From: Kitasatospora sp. DSM 101779
Lineage (GTDB): Bacteria; Actinomycetota; Actinomycetes; Streptomycetales; Streptomycetaceae
Reading direction: 5' to 3'
DNA length: 44,775 nucleotides
Assembly: GCF_025655475.1 (NCBI RefSeq)
Contig: NZ_JAHTIK010000001.1
Span: 4,032,756-4,077,530 of the forward strand
The position numbers and the translations under genes were made by a program. Positions 22,579-32,769 of the stretch are shown here, piece after piece (position 1 is the first letter of the stretch; every line of letters starts with the position of its first letter). Under the pieces are notes generated by a model, which was not told the DNA's origin, made no database searches, and worked only from the letters and a program-made list of their open reading frames with translations.

Positions 22579-25500
22579 CTACCCCTGTGCCACCGGGGTG
22601 ACTTCGTGGTGGGCGAGGGTGGCGAGGTGGGAGCCGGGGCGGGTGATGAGGTCGGACCAGCGGCCGCGTTCGGCGATGCGGCCGTGGTCGAGGACGAGGA
22701 CCTCGTCGACGGTGGTGTCGTCGAGGCCGGCGAGGCGGTGGGTGATGAGGAGGGTGGTGCGGCCGGCGGTGGCCGCGAGGAGGTCCGCGGTGAGGGCGTC
22801 GGCGGTGGGCAGGTCGAGGTGCTCGGCGGGCTCGTCGAGGATCAGGACGGGGAAGTCCGCGAGCAGGGCGCGGGCGAGGGCGAGCCGCTGGCGCTGGCCG
22901 CCGGAGAGGCGGGCGCCGTGTTCGCCGACCATGGTGTCGAGCCCGTCGGGGAGGGTGTCGACCCAGGGCAGCAGGCGGGCGGCGGCGAGCGCCTCACGGA
23001 GGGCGTCCTCGTCGGCGTCCGGCCGGGCGAGCCGCAGGTTCTCCCGCAGGGAGCTGTCGAAGACGTGGGCGTCCTGCGCGCAGAGGCCGATCACCCGGCG
23101 GACGTCCTCGCCGGTGAGGTTGCGGGTGTCGACGGTGTCCGGTCCGAGGGTGATGCTGCCGGAGGTCTGGTCGAGGAACCGCAGGAGGACGTGGGCGAGG
23201 GTGGTCTTGCCGGAGCCGGAGGCGCCGACGACGGCGATCCGGCGGCCGGGGGCGAGGTCGAGGTCGACGTCGTGCAGGGCGTCGGTGTGCTGTCCGGGCC
23301 AGCGGGCGGTGAGGCCGCGGACGGCGACCGGCAAGGGGTCGGCGGGCAGCGGGCGGGGTTCGGCGGGTTCCGTGACGGGTTCGGGGGCGGTGAGGACCTC
23401 GTCGAGGCGGGCCCGGGCGGTGCGGCTGCGCTCGCGGAAGCGGACGGCGGTGGGCATCCCGGCGACGGCCTCGAACGCGGCGAGCGGGGTGAGCACGACG
23501 ACGGCGAGGCAGACCCCGGACAGGGCGCCGGTGCTGACGCCGTGCACGCCGACGGCGGCGGCGAGGACGACGGTGAGTCCGGTGACGAGGGTGGTGAGTC
23601 CGGCGCCGAGGGCGGTGCCGGCGGCGGAGCGGGCGGCGAGGGCGGTGAGCCGGTCGTCGGCGTCGCGGGCGGCGGCGAGGCGGCGGGGGAGGGCGCCGGC
23701 GACGGTGAGTTCGGCGGTGCCGGTGAGGGTGTCGACGACGGCGGTGGTGAGGGCGCCGCGCGCGGCGGCCTGGCGGCGTTCGGCGCGGCCGGAGATCCTG
23801 GTGGCGAGCGCGGGGACGGCGGCGCCGGCCAGCAGCAGGCCGAGGGCGAGGACGGCCCCGGCGGCGGGCAGCAGCAGGCCGAGGGCGGCGGCGGAGCCGG
23901 CGGAGACGAGCACGGCGACGGCCGCGGGCAGCCGCCAGCGCAGGTGGTGGTCCTGGACGGCGTCGACGTCGGCGACCAGGCGGGCGAGCAGGTCGCCGCG
24001 GCGGTAGGCGGGCAGGCCGGCGGGGGCGAGCCGTTCGAGGCGGCGGTAGACGGCGACCCGGACCCCGGCCAGGGCCTTGAGGACGGCGTCGTGGGAGACC
24101 AGCCGCTCGGCGTAGCGGAAGACGGACCGGCCGATGCCGAAGGCGCGGACGGAGGTGACGGCCACCATCAGGTACAGCACCGGCGGCATCTGGGAGGCGC
24201 GGGAGATCAGCCAGCCCGAGGTGCCGAGGAGGGCGACCGCACAGCCGAGGGCGAGGGTGCCGAGCAGGACGGCGCCGGCGAGCCGGGGGCGGGTCGGCGG
24301 GTGGGGCTCGGGCCCGTCCTCGGTGGCGGGCCGGACCTGCACGGGCCGGACGGTGGCCGGGCGGGCGGGCAGCGGTTCGGCCGCGGTGTCGGCGGTCGGG
24401 CCGGGCAGGTGGTGGACGTGGTCGGCGGCGGCCAGCAGGGCGGGCCGGTGGGCGACCAGCAGGACGGTGCGGGTGCCGTGCAGGGCCCGGACGGCGTCGA
24501 CGACGGCGGCCTCGGTGGTGTTGTCGAGGTGGGCGGTGGGTTCGTCGAGCACCAGCAGCGGCCGGTCGGTGAGCAGGGCGCGGGCGAGCGCGAGGCGCTG
24601 CCGCTGGCCGGCGGAGAGGCCCGCGCCGCCTTCGCCGAGCACCGTGTCGGGGTCGGCGAAGTCGAGGGCGTGGGCGGCGGCGAGCACGGCACGGACCTGG
24701 CTGTCGGTGGCCTCGGGGCGGGCGAGCCGGACGTTCTCGGCGACGGTTCCGGCGAACAGGTGGGGGTGCTGGGGTACCCAGGCGATCTGCCGGCGCCACT
24801 CCTGCGGGTCCAGGTCGGCGAGGTCGTGGCCGCCGACCCGGACGGTGCCGGCGTCGGGCCGGACGAATCCGAGCAGGGCGGCGATCAGGGTGGACTTGCC
24901 GGCGCCGCTGGGCCCGGTGAGGGCGGTGGTGGTGCCGGGTTCCAGGGTGAGGGTGGCGCCGTCCAGGGCGGGGGTGCTGCGGCCGGGGCGCAGCACGGTG
25001 ACCCCGTCGAGTTCGACCGGGGTGGTGGCGAGCGGCGGGACGGGCCGGGTGCCGGCGGCGGGCAGCGGGGTCTCCAGCAGGTCGAAGACCTGTCCGGCGG
25101 CGCTGAGCCCTTCGGCGCTGGCGTGGTAGAGCGCGCCGACCTGGCGGATCGGCAGGTGGACCTCGGGGGCGAGGACGAGGACGAGGAGCCCGGTCTCCAG
25201 GTCGAGGGTGCCGTCGACCAGCCGGAAGCCGACGGAGACGGCGACCAGGGCGACGGAGAGGGTGGAGAGGAGTTCCAGGGCGAAGGAGGAGACGAAGGCG
25301 ATCCGCAGGGTGCGCAGGGTGGCGCGGCGGTGCTCGTCGGTGATCCGGGCGATGGTGCGGGCCTGGGCCCGGGCCCGGCCGAAGACCTTGAGGGTGGGCA
25401 GGCCGGCGACCACGTCGAGGAAGTGGTGGGAGAGCCGGGCGAGCTGCTGCCACTGGCGGTCGGTGCGGGCCTGGGTGGCGAGGCCGATCAGCACCATGAA

Positions 25501-26009
25501 GAGCGGGATGAGCGGCAGGGTGACGGCGATGATCGCGGCGGAGACCCAGTCGGCGCCGAGGATCCGGGCGAGGACGACGGCGGGGACGACGACGGCGAGG
25601 GCGAGCTGCGGCAGGTAGCGGGCGAAGTAGTCGTCGAGGGCGTCGATCCCGCGGGTGGCGAGGGCGGTGAGTTCGCCGGTGCGGCGGCCGTCGAGGGCGT
25701 CGGGGCCGAGTGCGGTGGCGTGGTCGAGCAGCCGGCCGCGCAGGGTGGACTTGACCCGGGCGACCGAGCGGTGGGCGGTGAGTTCGGTGAGCCAGGCGAC
25801 GGCGGCCCGCCCGGCCGCGGTGGCGGCCAGGGCGAGCAGCGGTCCGGTGAGGTCGTACCGGTGCTGCTGGAAGGCACGGACGACGATCTCGGCGATCAGG
25901 CCGGCCTGGAGGACGACCAGGACGGCCCCGGCTCCGCCGAGCAGGACGGAGCCGGCGAGGAAGGCGCGCGTGGCGGCGGCGTACCGCAGCAGCCGGGGGT
26001 CGACGGGCT

Positions 26010-26013
<4 letters not shown>
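22579..26013 (-). CDS. cydCD: CydD-CydC fused ABC exporter for cytochrome bd assembly
   Basis: A 1144-residue fusion of the two half-transporters that export glutathione/cysteine-type thiols and permit heme insertion into cytochrome bd. Each half has about six helices and an ATPase domain. The first half (CydD-like, about 1-560) shows DGRRTGELTALATRGIDALDDYFARYLPQL, Walker A GPSGAGKST, signature LSAGQRQRLALARALL and Walker B LLVLDEPTAHLD. The second (CydC-like, about 585-1144) shows Walker A GASGSGKTT, signature LSGGQRQRLALARALL and VLILDEPAEHLD. Separate cydC and cydD genes occur in many bacteria; the fusion is typical of streptomycetes. The ATG overlaps the cydB stop (ATGA), so the three cyd genes are translationally coupled. 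Confidence 0.95.
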
Positions 26014-27020
<1,007 letters not shown>

Positions 27021-27033
27021 GCCGTTTCCGTCC

Positions 27034-28575
27034 TCAGTAGGCGAAGGCGAGGGGCTTGTCGGCGTCGTCGCCGTCGGACGGGCCGCGCAGCACCGGGTCC
27101 TTCGCGGGCGGCCGCTCCGAGGTGTCGGGGCCGGGCTTGGCGTATTTGACCAGGAGTCCGACCTCGACGACGGCGAGGATCGCGTAGAGCGCGGTGAGGG
27201 TGATCAGCGATCCGGTCTGCAGTCCGACGCCGACGCTGGGGGAGGAGGCGTTGGCGGTCTTCATCAGGCCGAAGACGACCCAGGGCTGGCGGCCCATCTC
27301 GGTGAAAATCCAGCCGAAGCTGTTGGCGATCAGCGGGAAGCCCATGGTGAGGATGCCGATCCGCCAGCTCCACTGGGTGAAGAAGGTGTTCATCTCGCGG
27401 TGCTTGGTGAGCATCAGGCGGGGCGGTTCCTCCTCGCCGGTGCGGTACTCCTCGGCGAGCCAGAACTTCCGCCGGGTGGTCCACAGGCCGATCAGCGCGG
27501 CGACGAAGGACGTCATACCGAAGCCGATCATGAGGCGGAAGCCCCAGTAGGTGACGAAGATGCTCGGGATGTAGTCCTGCGGCTGCCCGCCGTACTCGGC
27601 GGCCTCCGCGGCGGCGGTGTCGTTGATGCCGGGGACGGAGCTGGAGAAGTCGCTGTGGGCGAGGAAGGACAGTATTCCGGGGATCTCCAGCTCGACCGAG
27701 TTGTGGCCGCGGGAGACGTCGCCGACCGCGAAGATCGAGAACGGGGCGGGCGACTGGGTGTCCCAGAGCGCCTCGGCGGCGGCCATCTTCATCGGCTGCT
27801 GCTCGAACATGACCTTGGCCAGGGTGTCGCCGCTGACGGCGGTGCCGAGGCCGGCGACCACGGCCATGGCGAGGCCCACCCGGAGCGAGGTGCGCATCGC
27901 GGCGGTCTTCCGGCCGTCGGTCTCCTTGCCGCGCTTGGCCCGCCACAGGTGGTACGAGGCGATGCCGACCACGAAGGCGGCGCCGGTGAGGAAGGCGGCG
28001 GTGAGGGTGTGGAAGGCCTGGACGAGGGTGGTGTTCTGGAACAGTACCCGGGCGATGTCGGTGAGTTGCGCCTTGTGGGTGGCCGCGTCGACCTTGTAGC
28101 CCACCGGGTGCTGCATCCAGGAGTTGGCGGCCAGGATGAAGTACGCGGACAGCACGGTGCCGATCGCGACCATCCAGATGCAGGCGCAGTGGATCTTCTT
28201 CGGCAGCCGGTCCCAGCCGAAGATCCACAGGCCGATGAAGGTGGACTCGAAGAAGAAGGCGATCAGCGCCTCCATCGCGAGCGGGGCGCCGAACACGTCG
28301 CCGACGAAGCGCGAGTAGTCGGACCAGTTCATGCCGAACTGGAACTCCTGCACGATGCCGGTGACCACGCCCATCGCGATGTTGATCAGGAAGAGCTTGC
28401 CCCAGAACTTGGTGGCGTGGAAGTACTTCTCCTTGCCCGTCCTGACCCAGGCCGTCTCCAGACCGGCGACGGTCGCGGCCAGGCTGATCGTCAGCGGGAC
28501 GAACAGGAAGTGGTAGACGGTGGTGATGCCGAACTGCCATCTGGCGACCGTCTCGTGCGCGACTGCCAGGTCCAC
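27034..28575 (-). CDS. cydA: Cytochrome bd menaquinol oxidase subunit I
   Basis: A 513-residue membrane subunit with about nine helices that carries hemes b558, b595 and d and reduces O2 with quinol. The H22 of TTVYHFLFVPL corresponds to the axial His19 of E. coli CydA, the His of VQAFHTLTAAFLTGA to His186 and a Met in the FRLMIGFGM segment to Met393; the GWDRLPKKIH loop is also conserved. The periplasmic Q loop is short, as in other actinobacterial CydA. GTG at 28575 has AAGGAG at good spacing. It is the first gene of the cydA-cydB-cydCD operon, and a Rex-type operator lies about 90 bp upstream. This terminal oxidase supports growth at low O2 and resists NO and cyanide. Confidence 0.96.
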   Translation of the reverse strand: MDLAVAHETVARWQFGITTVYHFLFVPLTISLAATVAGLETAWVRTGKEKYFHATKFWGKLFLINIAMGVVTGIVQEFQFGMNWSDYSRFVGDVFGAPLAMEALIAFFFESTFIGLWIFGWDRLPKKIHCACIWMVAIGTVLSAYFILAANSWMQHPVGYKVDAATHKAQLTDIARVLFQNTTLVQAFHTLTAAFLTGAAFVVGIASYHLWRAKRGKETDGRKTAAMRTSLRVGLAMAVVAGLGTAVSGDTLAKVMFEQQPMKMAAAEALWDTQSPAPFSIFAVGDVSRGHNSVELEIPGILSFLAHSDFSSSVPGINDTAAAEAAEYGGQPQDYIPSIFVTYWGFRLMIGFGMTSFVAALIGLWTTRRKFWLAEEYRTGEEEPPRLMLTKHREMNTFFTQWSWRIGILTMGFPLIANSFGWIFTEMGRQPWVVFGLMKTANASSPSVGVGLQTGSLITLTALYAILAVVEVGLLVKYAKPGPDTSERPPAKDPVLRGPSDGDDADKPLAFAY

Positions 28576-28838
28576 AGCGCTCTCCTTGAATCCGCCATCA
28601 TCCGGACAAACGGGTGTCTAGCACGCATCCACGACGAAGCGTGCCAAGCTTGTCCGCTTGTGAAAGTGAACACGTTCACAAGCGAAGTATGCACCACCCC
28701 TACATCGGCAGATGAGGCGGGGGTGTGTTCGTGCGTCCATCGGATGATCCGACGTGATCCACGGCGGTCACAAGCGGCGTCCGGGCACGTCGGTTCGACG
28801 ACCTGGCACTTGACAGGACGGGCCGGCGTACGACCGGC
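28576..28838. promoter_or_regulatory. cydA control region
   Basis: A 263-bp gap between the kinase gene ending at 28839 and cydA. It holds the Rex-type site at 28656-28683, the AAGGAG ribosome binding site just before the GTG, and AT-richer DNA around 28600-28690. No small gene is evident. A fully consensus promoter could not be identified with confidence. Confidence 0.6.
28656..28683. promoter_or_regulatory. Rex-type redox operator (nested inverted repeats)
   Basis: The 18-mer AAGTGAACACGTTCACAA (28664-28681) matches the Streptomyces Rex consensus TTGTGAA-N4-TTCACAA except for the first two bases. Around it a second, wider perfect inverted repeat, GCTTGTGAA (28656-28664) and TTCACAAGC (28675-28683), has a 10-base gap. 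Rex represses the cyd operon in S. coelicolor when NAD is high and releases it as NADH accumulates, so NADH-responsive induction of this operon is expected here. The nested geometry could give two overlapping binding registers. Confidence 0.82.
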
Positions 28839-30416
28839 TCAGAGCTGGCGCGGCAGCAGCATCCGGAAGGCGGCGCCGTCGCCCGGCGCGGTGTCCAGGG
28901 TCAGGGTGCCGCCGTGCGCATTCACCAGGGCCGAGGCGATGGCCAGGCCGAGGCCCGCTCCCCCGCCATCCCGACGGCTGCGCGAGGCGTCCACCCGGTA
29001 GAACCGTTCGAAGACCAGGGCGGCCTGGTCGCCCGTCATGCCCGGCCCCCGGTCGGCGACCTCCAGCAGGCAGCGGCCGTCCACCGACCCGACGCCGATC
29101 CGCACCGCGGTGCCCGGCGGGGTGTGCTTCACCGCGTTGCCGACCAGGTTGGTGACCACCTGGCGCAGCCGCGCCTCGTCGCCCATGACCGGCGCGGCCT
29201 GCGGGGCCCCGGCGCCGGCAGGGCCGGTGAGCGAGACCGGCCGGCCCGGGTCCAGCGCGGTCAGGTCGTGCAGCGCGTCCGCGGCCAGCGTGCGCAGGTC
29301 CATCGGCGCGAGGTCGAGCGGGCGCTCCTCGTCGAGCCGGGCCAGCATCAGCAGGTCCTCGACCAGGCCGCCCATCCGGACGGCCTCGGCCTCGATCCGG
29401 TCCATCGCCCGGTCGGTGTCCGGCAGCGCGCCCATCCGGTGCAGCTCGGCGAAGCCGCGGATGCCCGCCAGCGGGGTGCGCAGCTCGTGCGAGGCGTCGG
29501 CGACGAAGCGCCGCATCCGGGCCTCGGACTCCGCCCGGGCCGCGAAGGCCGCCTCGATCTGGGCCAGCATCCCGTTCAGCGCGGCGGACAGCCGGCCGAC
29601 CTCGGTGCCCGGCGCCAGCTCGGGCATCCGGTGCGAGAGCTCGCCGGAGGCGATCCGGGCGGCGCCCTCCTCGATCCGGCGCAGCGGGCCGAGTCCGGCC
29701 CGGACGGCGAACAGGCCGAGCACGGCGATCAGCAGCAGCACCGCGCCGCCGATCGCCAGGAAGGCGGTGCGCAACCGGTTGACGGTGCCACGGACGTCGT
29801 CCAGGGAGACCGCCACCAGCACGTAGGCGGGGAGCTGGGTGCCCTGCCCGGTCGCGGCGGCGCCGGGGTTGCCGGTCGGCATGCCGACCGCGGCACCCGG
29901 GTCGACCGGCAGCACCAGGACGCGCCACTCGCCGGCGTCGCGCTCGGCGGGGACGTCGAAGGCGGTGCTCCTGTGTGCCGCCAGGGTGCCGCCGGTGAGG
30001 CCGCCGAGGTACGGGGCGCCGTCGGAGTCGCTGACCGGCTGGCGCAGCACCATCTCCACCGCGCCGTCCGCGGCCAGGTACTGGACGACGTACTGGCTGG
30101 GCAGGAACTGGTTGATCCGGCGCCCGGTGCCGCCCCCGCTGCCGTCGGCCTGGCCGTTGCCCGCCCCGGCCCGCTGGCCGGTGCCGCTCTGACCCGCACC
30201 CTGCCCAGTGCCCTGGCCGCCCCCTTGGCCGGGCATCCGGCCGGGCACACGGCGGGAGAGCGGTTCGCCGAAGCGCTGCAACTGCTGGTCGGTGCGCTCG
30301 ATCAGCTGCGACTCTACGGTGGCGATGACCAGGGTGTCGCTGACCACCAGGCCGGTGGTGACCAGCAGCAGGGCCAGCACCAGCAGCCGGACGCGCAGGG
30401 AGAGCCGGGCGAGCAC
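28839..30416 (-). CDS. Sensor histidine kinase (HAMP-HisKA-HATPase)
   Basis: A 525-residue membrane kinase. The N-terminal helix is VRLLVLALLLVTTGLVV, an extracytoplasmic sensor region of about 180 residues follows with a striking Gly/Gln-rich low-complexity stretch (around residues 58-98), and a second helix is TAFLAIGGAVLLLIAVLGLFAV. HAMP and HisKA domains follow; the phospho-acceptor His is in FVADASHELRTPLAGIRG. The HATPase has NLVGNAVKHTPPG, DRGPGM, FERFYRVD and GGGAGLGLAIA. The gene starts three bases after the response regulator stop, so they form a standard pair. The GTG at 30416 is consistent with the family start. The ligand is unknown. It is not necessarily connected to the cyd operon that follows. 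Confidence 0.9.
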   Translation of the reverse strand: MLARLSLRVRLLVLALLLVTTGLVVSDTLVIATVESQLIERTDQQLQRFGEPLSRRVPGRMPGQGGGQGTGQGAGQSGTGQRAGAGNGQADGSGGGTGRRINQFLPSQYVVQYLAADGAVEMVLRQPVSDSDGAPYLGGLTGGTLAAHRSTAFDVPAERDAGEWRVLVLPVDPGAAVGMPTGNPGAAATGQGTQLPAYVLVAVSLDDVRGTVNRLRTAFLAIGGAVLLLIAVLGLFAVRAGLGPLRRIEEGAARIASGELSHRMPELAPGTEVGRLSAALNGMLAQIEAAFAARAESEARMRRFVADASHELRTPLAGIRGFAELHRMGALPDTDRAMDRIEAEAVRMGGLVEDLLMLARLDEERPLDLAPMDLRTLAADALHDLTALDPGRPVSLTGPAGAGAPQAAPVMGDEARLRQVVTNLVGNAVKHTPPGTAVRIGVGSVDGRCLLEVADRGPGMTGDQAALVFERFYRVDASRSRRDGGGAGLGLAIASALVNAHGGTLTLDTAPGDGAAFRMLLPRQL

Positions 30417-30419
30417 CGG

Positions 30420-31178
30420 TCAGGCCTGCGGCGGGCGCCGTAGCGCGTAGCCGATGCCGCGGACGGTGTGGATCAGCTTGGGCCCGTGCACGGTGGCGCC
30501 GGAGTCGAGCTTGCGCCGCAGGTAGGAGATGTAGGACTCCACGATCGAGAGGTCGCCGCCGAAGTCGTAGGCCCACACGTGGTCCAGGATCTGCGCCTTG
30601 GAGACCACCCGGCCGACGTTGGCCATCAGGTAGTGAAGCAGCTTGAACTCGGTGGGGGAGAGCGAGACCGGCCGGCCCGCCCGGGTCACCTCGTGCGCGA
30701 CCGGGTCGAGGGCGAGGTCGGCGACGACCAGCCGGCCGTCCTCGGCGGGGCCGCCGGCCCGGCGGAGGATCGCCCGGATCCGGGCTATCAGCTCCTCCAG
30801 GCTGAACGGCTTGGTGACGTAGTCGTCCGCGCCGAGGGCGAGGCCCTGGACCTTGTCGCCGGTGGCGTCCCGGGCGGTGAGCAGCAGCACCGGCACGTGC
30901 TCGCCCGCGGTCGGCCACCGGGTCTGGTCGCGCAGCCGCTCGACGACGGTGAAGCCGTCGAGGTCGGGGAGCATCACGTCGAGGACGACGAGGTCGGGCC
31001 GCTCGGCGGCGACGGCGGCGAGGGCCTCCTCGCCGGTCGCCGCCGAGGCCACCCGGAAGCCGGAGAACCGCAGGCTGGCGGAGAGCAGTTCGCGGATGTT
31101 CGGCTCGTCGTCGACGACCAGCAGGAACGCCTCACCGGGAGCGGCCGGCCCGCTTGCGGTCTGTACTGTCCCTGACAC
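30420..31178 (-). CDS. OmpR/PhoB-family response regulator
   Basis: A 252-residue DNA-binding regulator. The receiver domain (about residues 18-140) has VVDDEPNIREL, the phospho-acceptor Asp in LVVLDVMLPDLDGF and YVTKPFSLEEL. A short insertion, TRWPTAGEHVPV, sits before the TAR segment and is slightly longer than usual. The winged-helix output domain (about 150-248) has LSPTEFKLLHYLMANVGRVVSKAQILDHVW and VESYISYLRRKL. GTG 31178 has GGGAGG upstream. Its partner kinase is the next gene; the target may be the MacAB-like cluster upstream or an unlinked regulon. Confidence 0.92.
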   Translation of the reverse strand: MSGTVQTASGPAAPGEAFLLVVDDEPNIRELLSASLRFSGFRVASAATGEEALAAVAAERPDLVVLDVMLPDLDGFTVVERLRDQTRWPTAGEHVPVLLLTARDATGDKVQGLALGADDYVTKPFSLEELIARIRAILRRAGGPAEDGRLVVADLALDPVAHEVTRAGRPVSLSPTEFKLLHYLMANVGRVVSKAQILDHVWAYDFGGDLSIVESYISYLRRKLDSGATVHGPKLIHTVRGIGYALRRPPQA

Positions 31179-31295
31179 GTGCGCTACGCCTCCCGGTCCT
31201 CACGAAATCTTCTCATCGGACGATAGCCCGGGAAGGCTATGCGGGGTTGATGAAAGTTGGATGATGGGCCCCGCCATCGTAAGCGCTCCGCCGGG

Positions 31296-31991
31296 CTACC
31301 CGACGGTCACCGCCGAAGTCGCCGCGGCTGCCGCTGCCGCCGCACCGCGGGCCCGGGCGCGCTTGGCGTAGAGCACCGTCCACAGCACGAGCAGGCCGGT
31401 GACGCCGTAGGAGAGCACCGAGTTCACCGCGACCATCGCTCCGGTGGACAGCACGTAGGTGAGGCCGACCCGGACGAGCGCCTCGGCGACGTAGCCGAGG
31501 CCCCAGCCGAGGGTCAGGTTGCGCTGCACCCGGCGGAAGCCCTCGAACTGCCAGAGGCCGTTCCACCGGGCCAGGCCCTCGGCGCTGCCGTCGGTGCCGA
31601 ACTTTCGGCCGAAGTAGAACATCAGCGGCCGGGGCGCGGCCAGCGAGGCCAGGCAGACCGCCCCGAACAGCCCGGTCACCAGCGAGTCCTTGACCAGCAG
31701 GAGGCGGGCGCTGTTCGGGCCGGCCACCGTGACCAGCACGGTGATCGCCAGGAAGACCAGGGTGATCGCGGCGAACTCGTCGACCCGCCGGTGCCAGGCG
31801 AGGTAGATGATCACGTCGACCACCGGCCACAGGCCGGAGAGCAGCAGGGCGGTGACCTCGCTGTGGCCGTGGTCGACCAGGTTGTTGTAGGTGAGCAGCG
31901 GCGCCACCACGTTCAGGCCGATGGTCAGCACCCAGCCCAGCGCGGTCGCGCCGCCGCCACCGCCACCGCGGGCAGGCTTGTTCTCCGACAC
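31296..31991 (-). CDS. Integral membrane protein, VC0807-like
   Basis: A 231-residue protein with about five or six helices (ALGWVLTIGLNVVAPLLTYNNL, VTALLLSGLWPVVDVIIYLA, FAAITLVFLAITVLVTV and later ones) and the segment RPLMFYFGRKFGTDGSAEGLARWNGLW, resembling the VC0807-type small membrane family. The N-terminus is a Gly-rich cytoplasmic tail. GTG 31991 has GGGGGAA close by. It stands alone between the anchored-protein gene (108 bp) and the response regulator (117 bp), so co-transcription is unclear. Function unknown; no catalytic residues are visible. Confidence 0.72.
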   Translation of the reverse strand: MSENKPARGGGGGGATALGWVLTIGLNVVAPLLTYNNLVDHGHSEVTALLLSGLWPVVDVIIYLAWHRRVDEFAAITLVFLAITVLVTVAGPNSARLLLVKDSLVTGLFGAVCLASLAAPRPLMFYFGRKFGTDGSAEGLARWNGLWQFEGFRRVQRNLTLGWGLGYVAEALVRVGLTYVLSTGAMVAVNSVLSYGVTGLLVLWTVLYAKRARARGAAAAAAAATSAVTVG

Positions 31992-32099
31992 GATTCCCCC
32001 GATTTATCTGTACATGTCGAGCCATGACAGCCTAGTGAGGCTGCGTCAGGTTCGCCATGAAAGAAAAGGTCAAGGACTCCGGTCGAGGCCCGCCGTGGG

Positions 32100-32753
32100 T
32101 CAGCGGCTGCCGGTGCCGTTGCCCGCGCCGCCCGCACCACCGCCGGCGCCCCGCCCGCCGAAGCCGCCGAAGCCGCCCGCGGCCGCGCCCTCGGTGAGCT
32201 GGGTGGCGGTGTAGGAGCCGTCGGACCCCTTCTGGCCGAGCACGGTGACGGTCTGTCCGGGCTGCAGGTCGCCGACCTTGCCCTCCTTGTTGAGGCTGAC
32301 CCTGGTGCTGTCGCCGGTGGTCACCTTGACGGTGTTGCCGGAGGCATCGGTGAGGTAGACGGTCGTGCCGTCCACCGAGGCGACGGTGCCGCGGGTGAAA
32401 CCGGCGCCGTTCTGCCCGCCGGGGGCGTTCCCGCCCGCGGTCCCGGCCCGGCCGTTGCCGCCGGCGCCGGGGAAGCCGCCGTAGCCGCCGAAGCCGCCAG
32501 GGCCGGCGCCCTGCCGGCCGGCCGCCGCCTGCCGGCCGGCGCCGTTGCCGTCGTCCTTGGCGTACCAGGCGCCACCGGCGAAGGCGGCGGTGGCTATCAC
32601 CGCGCCGGCCAGCACCAGGGTGGGCCAGGGCAGCCGGGGGCGGGGCGGGGCGGCGAGCTCCGCGGCGATGTCGCGGGCGTCGGGCGCGGTGTTGAGCAGC
32701 TCGGTCGCCTCGACCGGGCCGAGGGTGCGGCCGGGCTCGTTCTCGCTGGTCAT
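32100..32753 (-). CDS. Membrane-anchored Gly-rich protein with DUF5666-like domain
   Basis: A 217-residue protein. An acidic N-terminal tail (about 1-40) precedes a helix (PTLVLAGAVIATAAFAGGAWYA), then a Gly/Ala-rich stretch with GGFGGYGGFPGAGG, and a beta-rich domain (about 122-190) with TRGTVASVDGTTVYLTDASGNTVKV and LQPGQTVTVLGQKGSDGSYTATQL. This is the OB-like layout of DUF5666 proteins. A second Gly-rich tail ends the protein. The gene is only 16 bp downstream of the permease gene, so it is probably part of the MacAB-like operon and may act as its extracytoplasmic accessory. ATG 32753 has AGGAG upstream. Confidence 0.7.
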   Translation of the reverse strand: MTSENEPGRTLGPVEATELLNTAPDARDIAAELAAPPRPRLPWPTLVLAGAVIATAAFAGGAWYAKDDGNGAGRQAAAGRQGAGPGGFGGYGGFPGAGGNGRAGTAGGNAPGGQNGAGFTRGTVASVDGTTVYLTDASGNTVKVTTGDSTRVSLNKEGKVGDLQPGQTVTVLGQKGSDGSYTATQLTEGAAAGGFGGFGGRGAGGGAGGAGNGTGSR

Positions 32754-32769
32754 GTCGGGTGCTCCTGGG

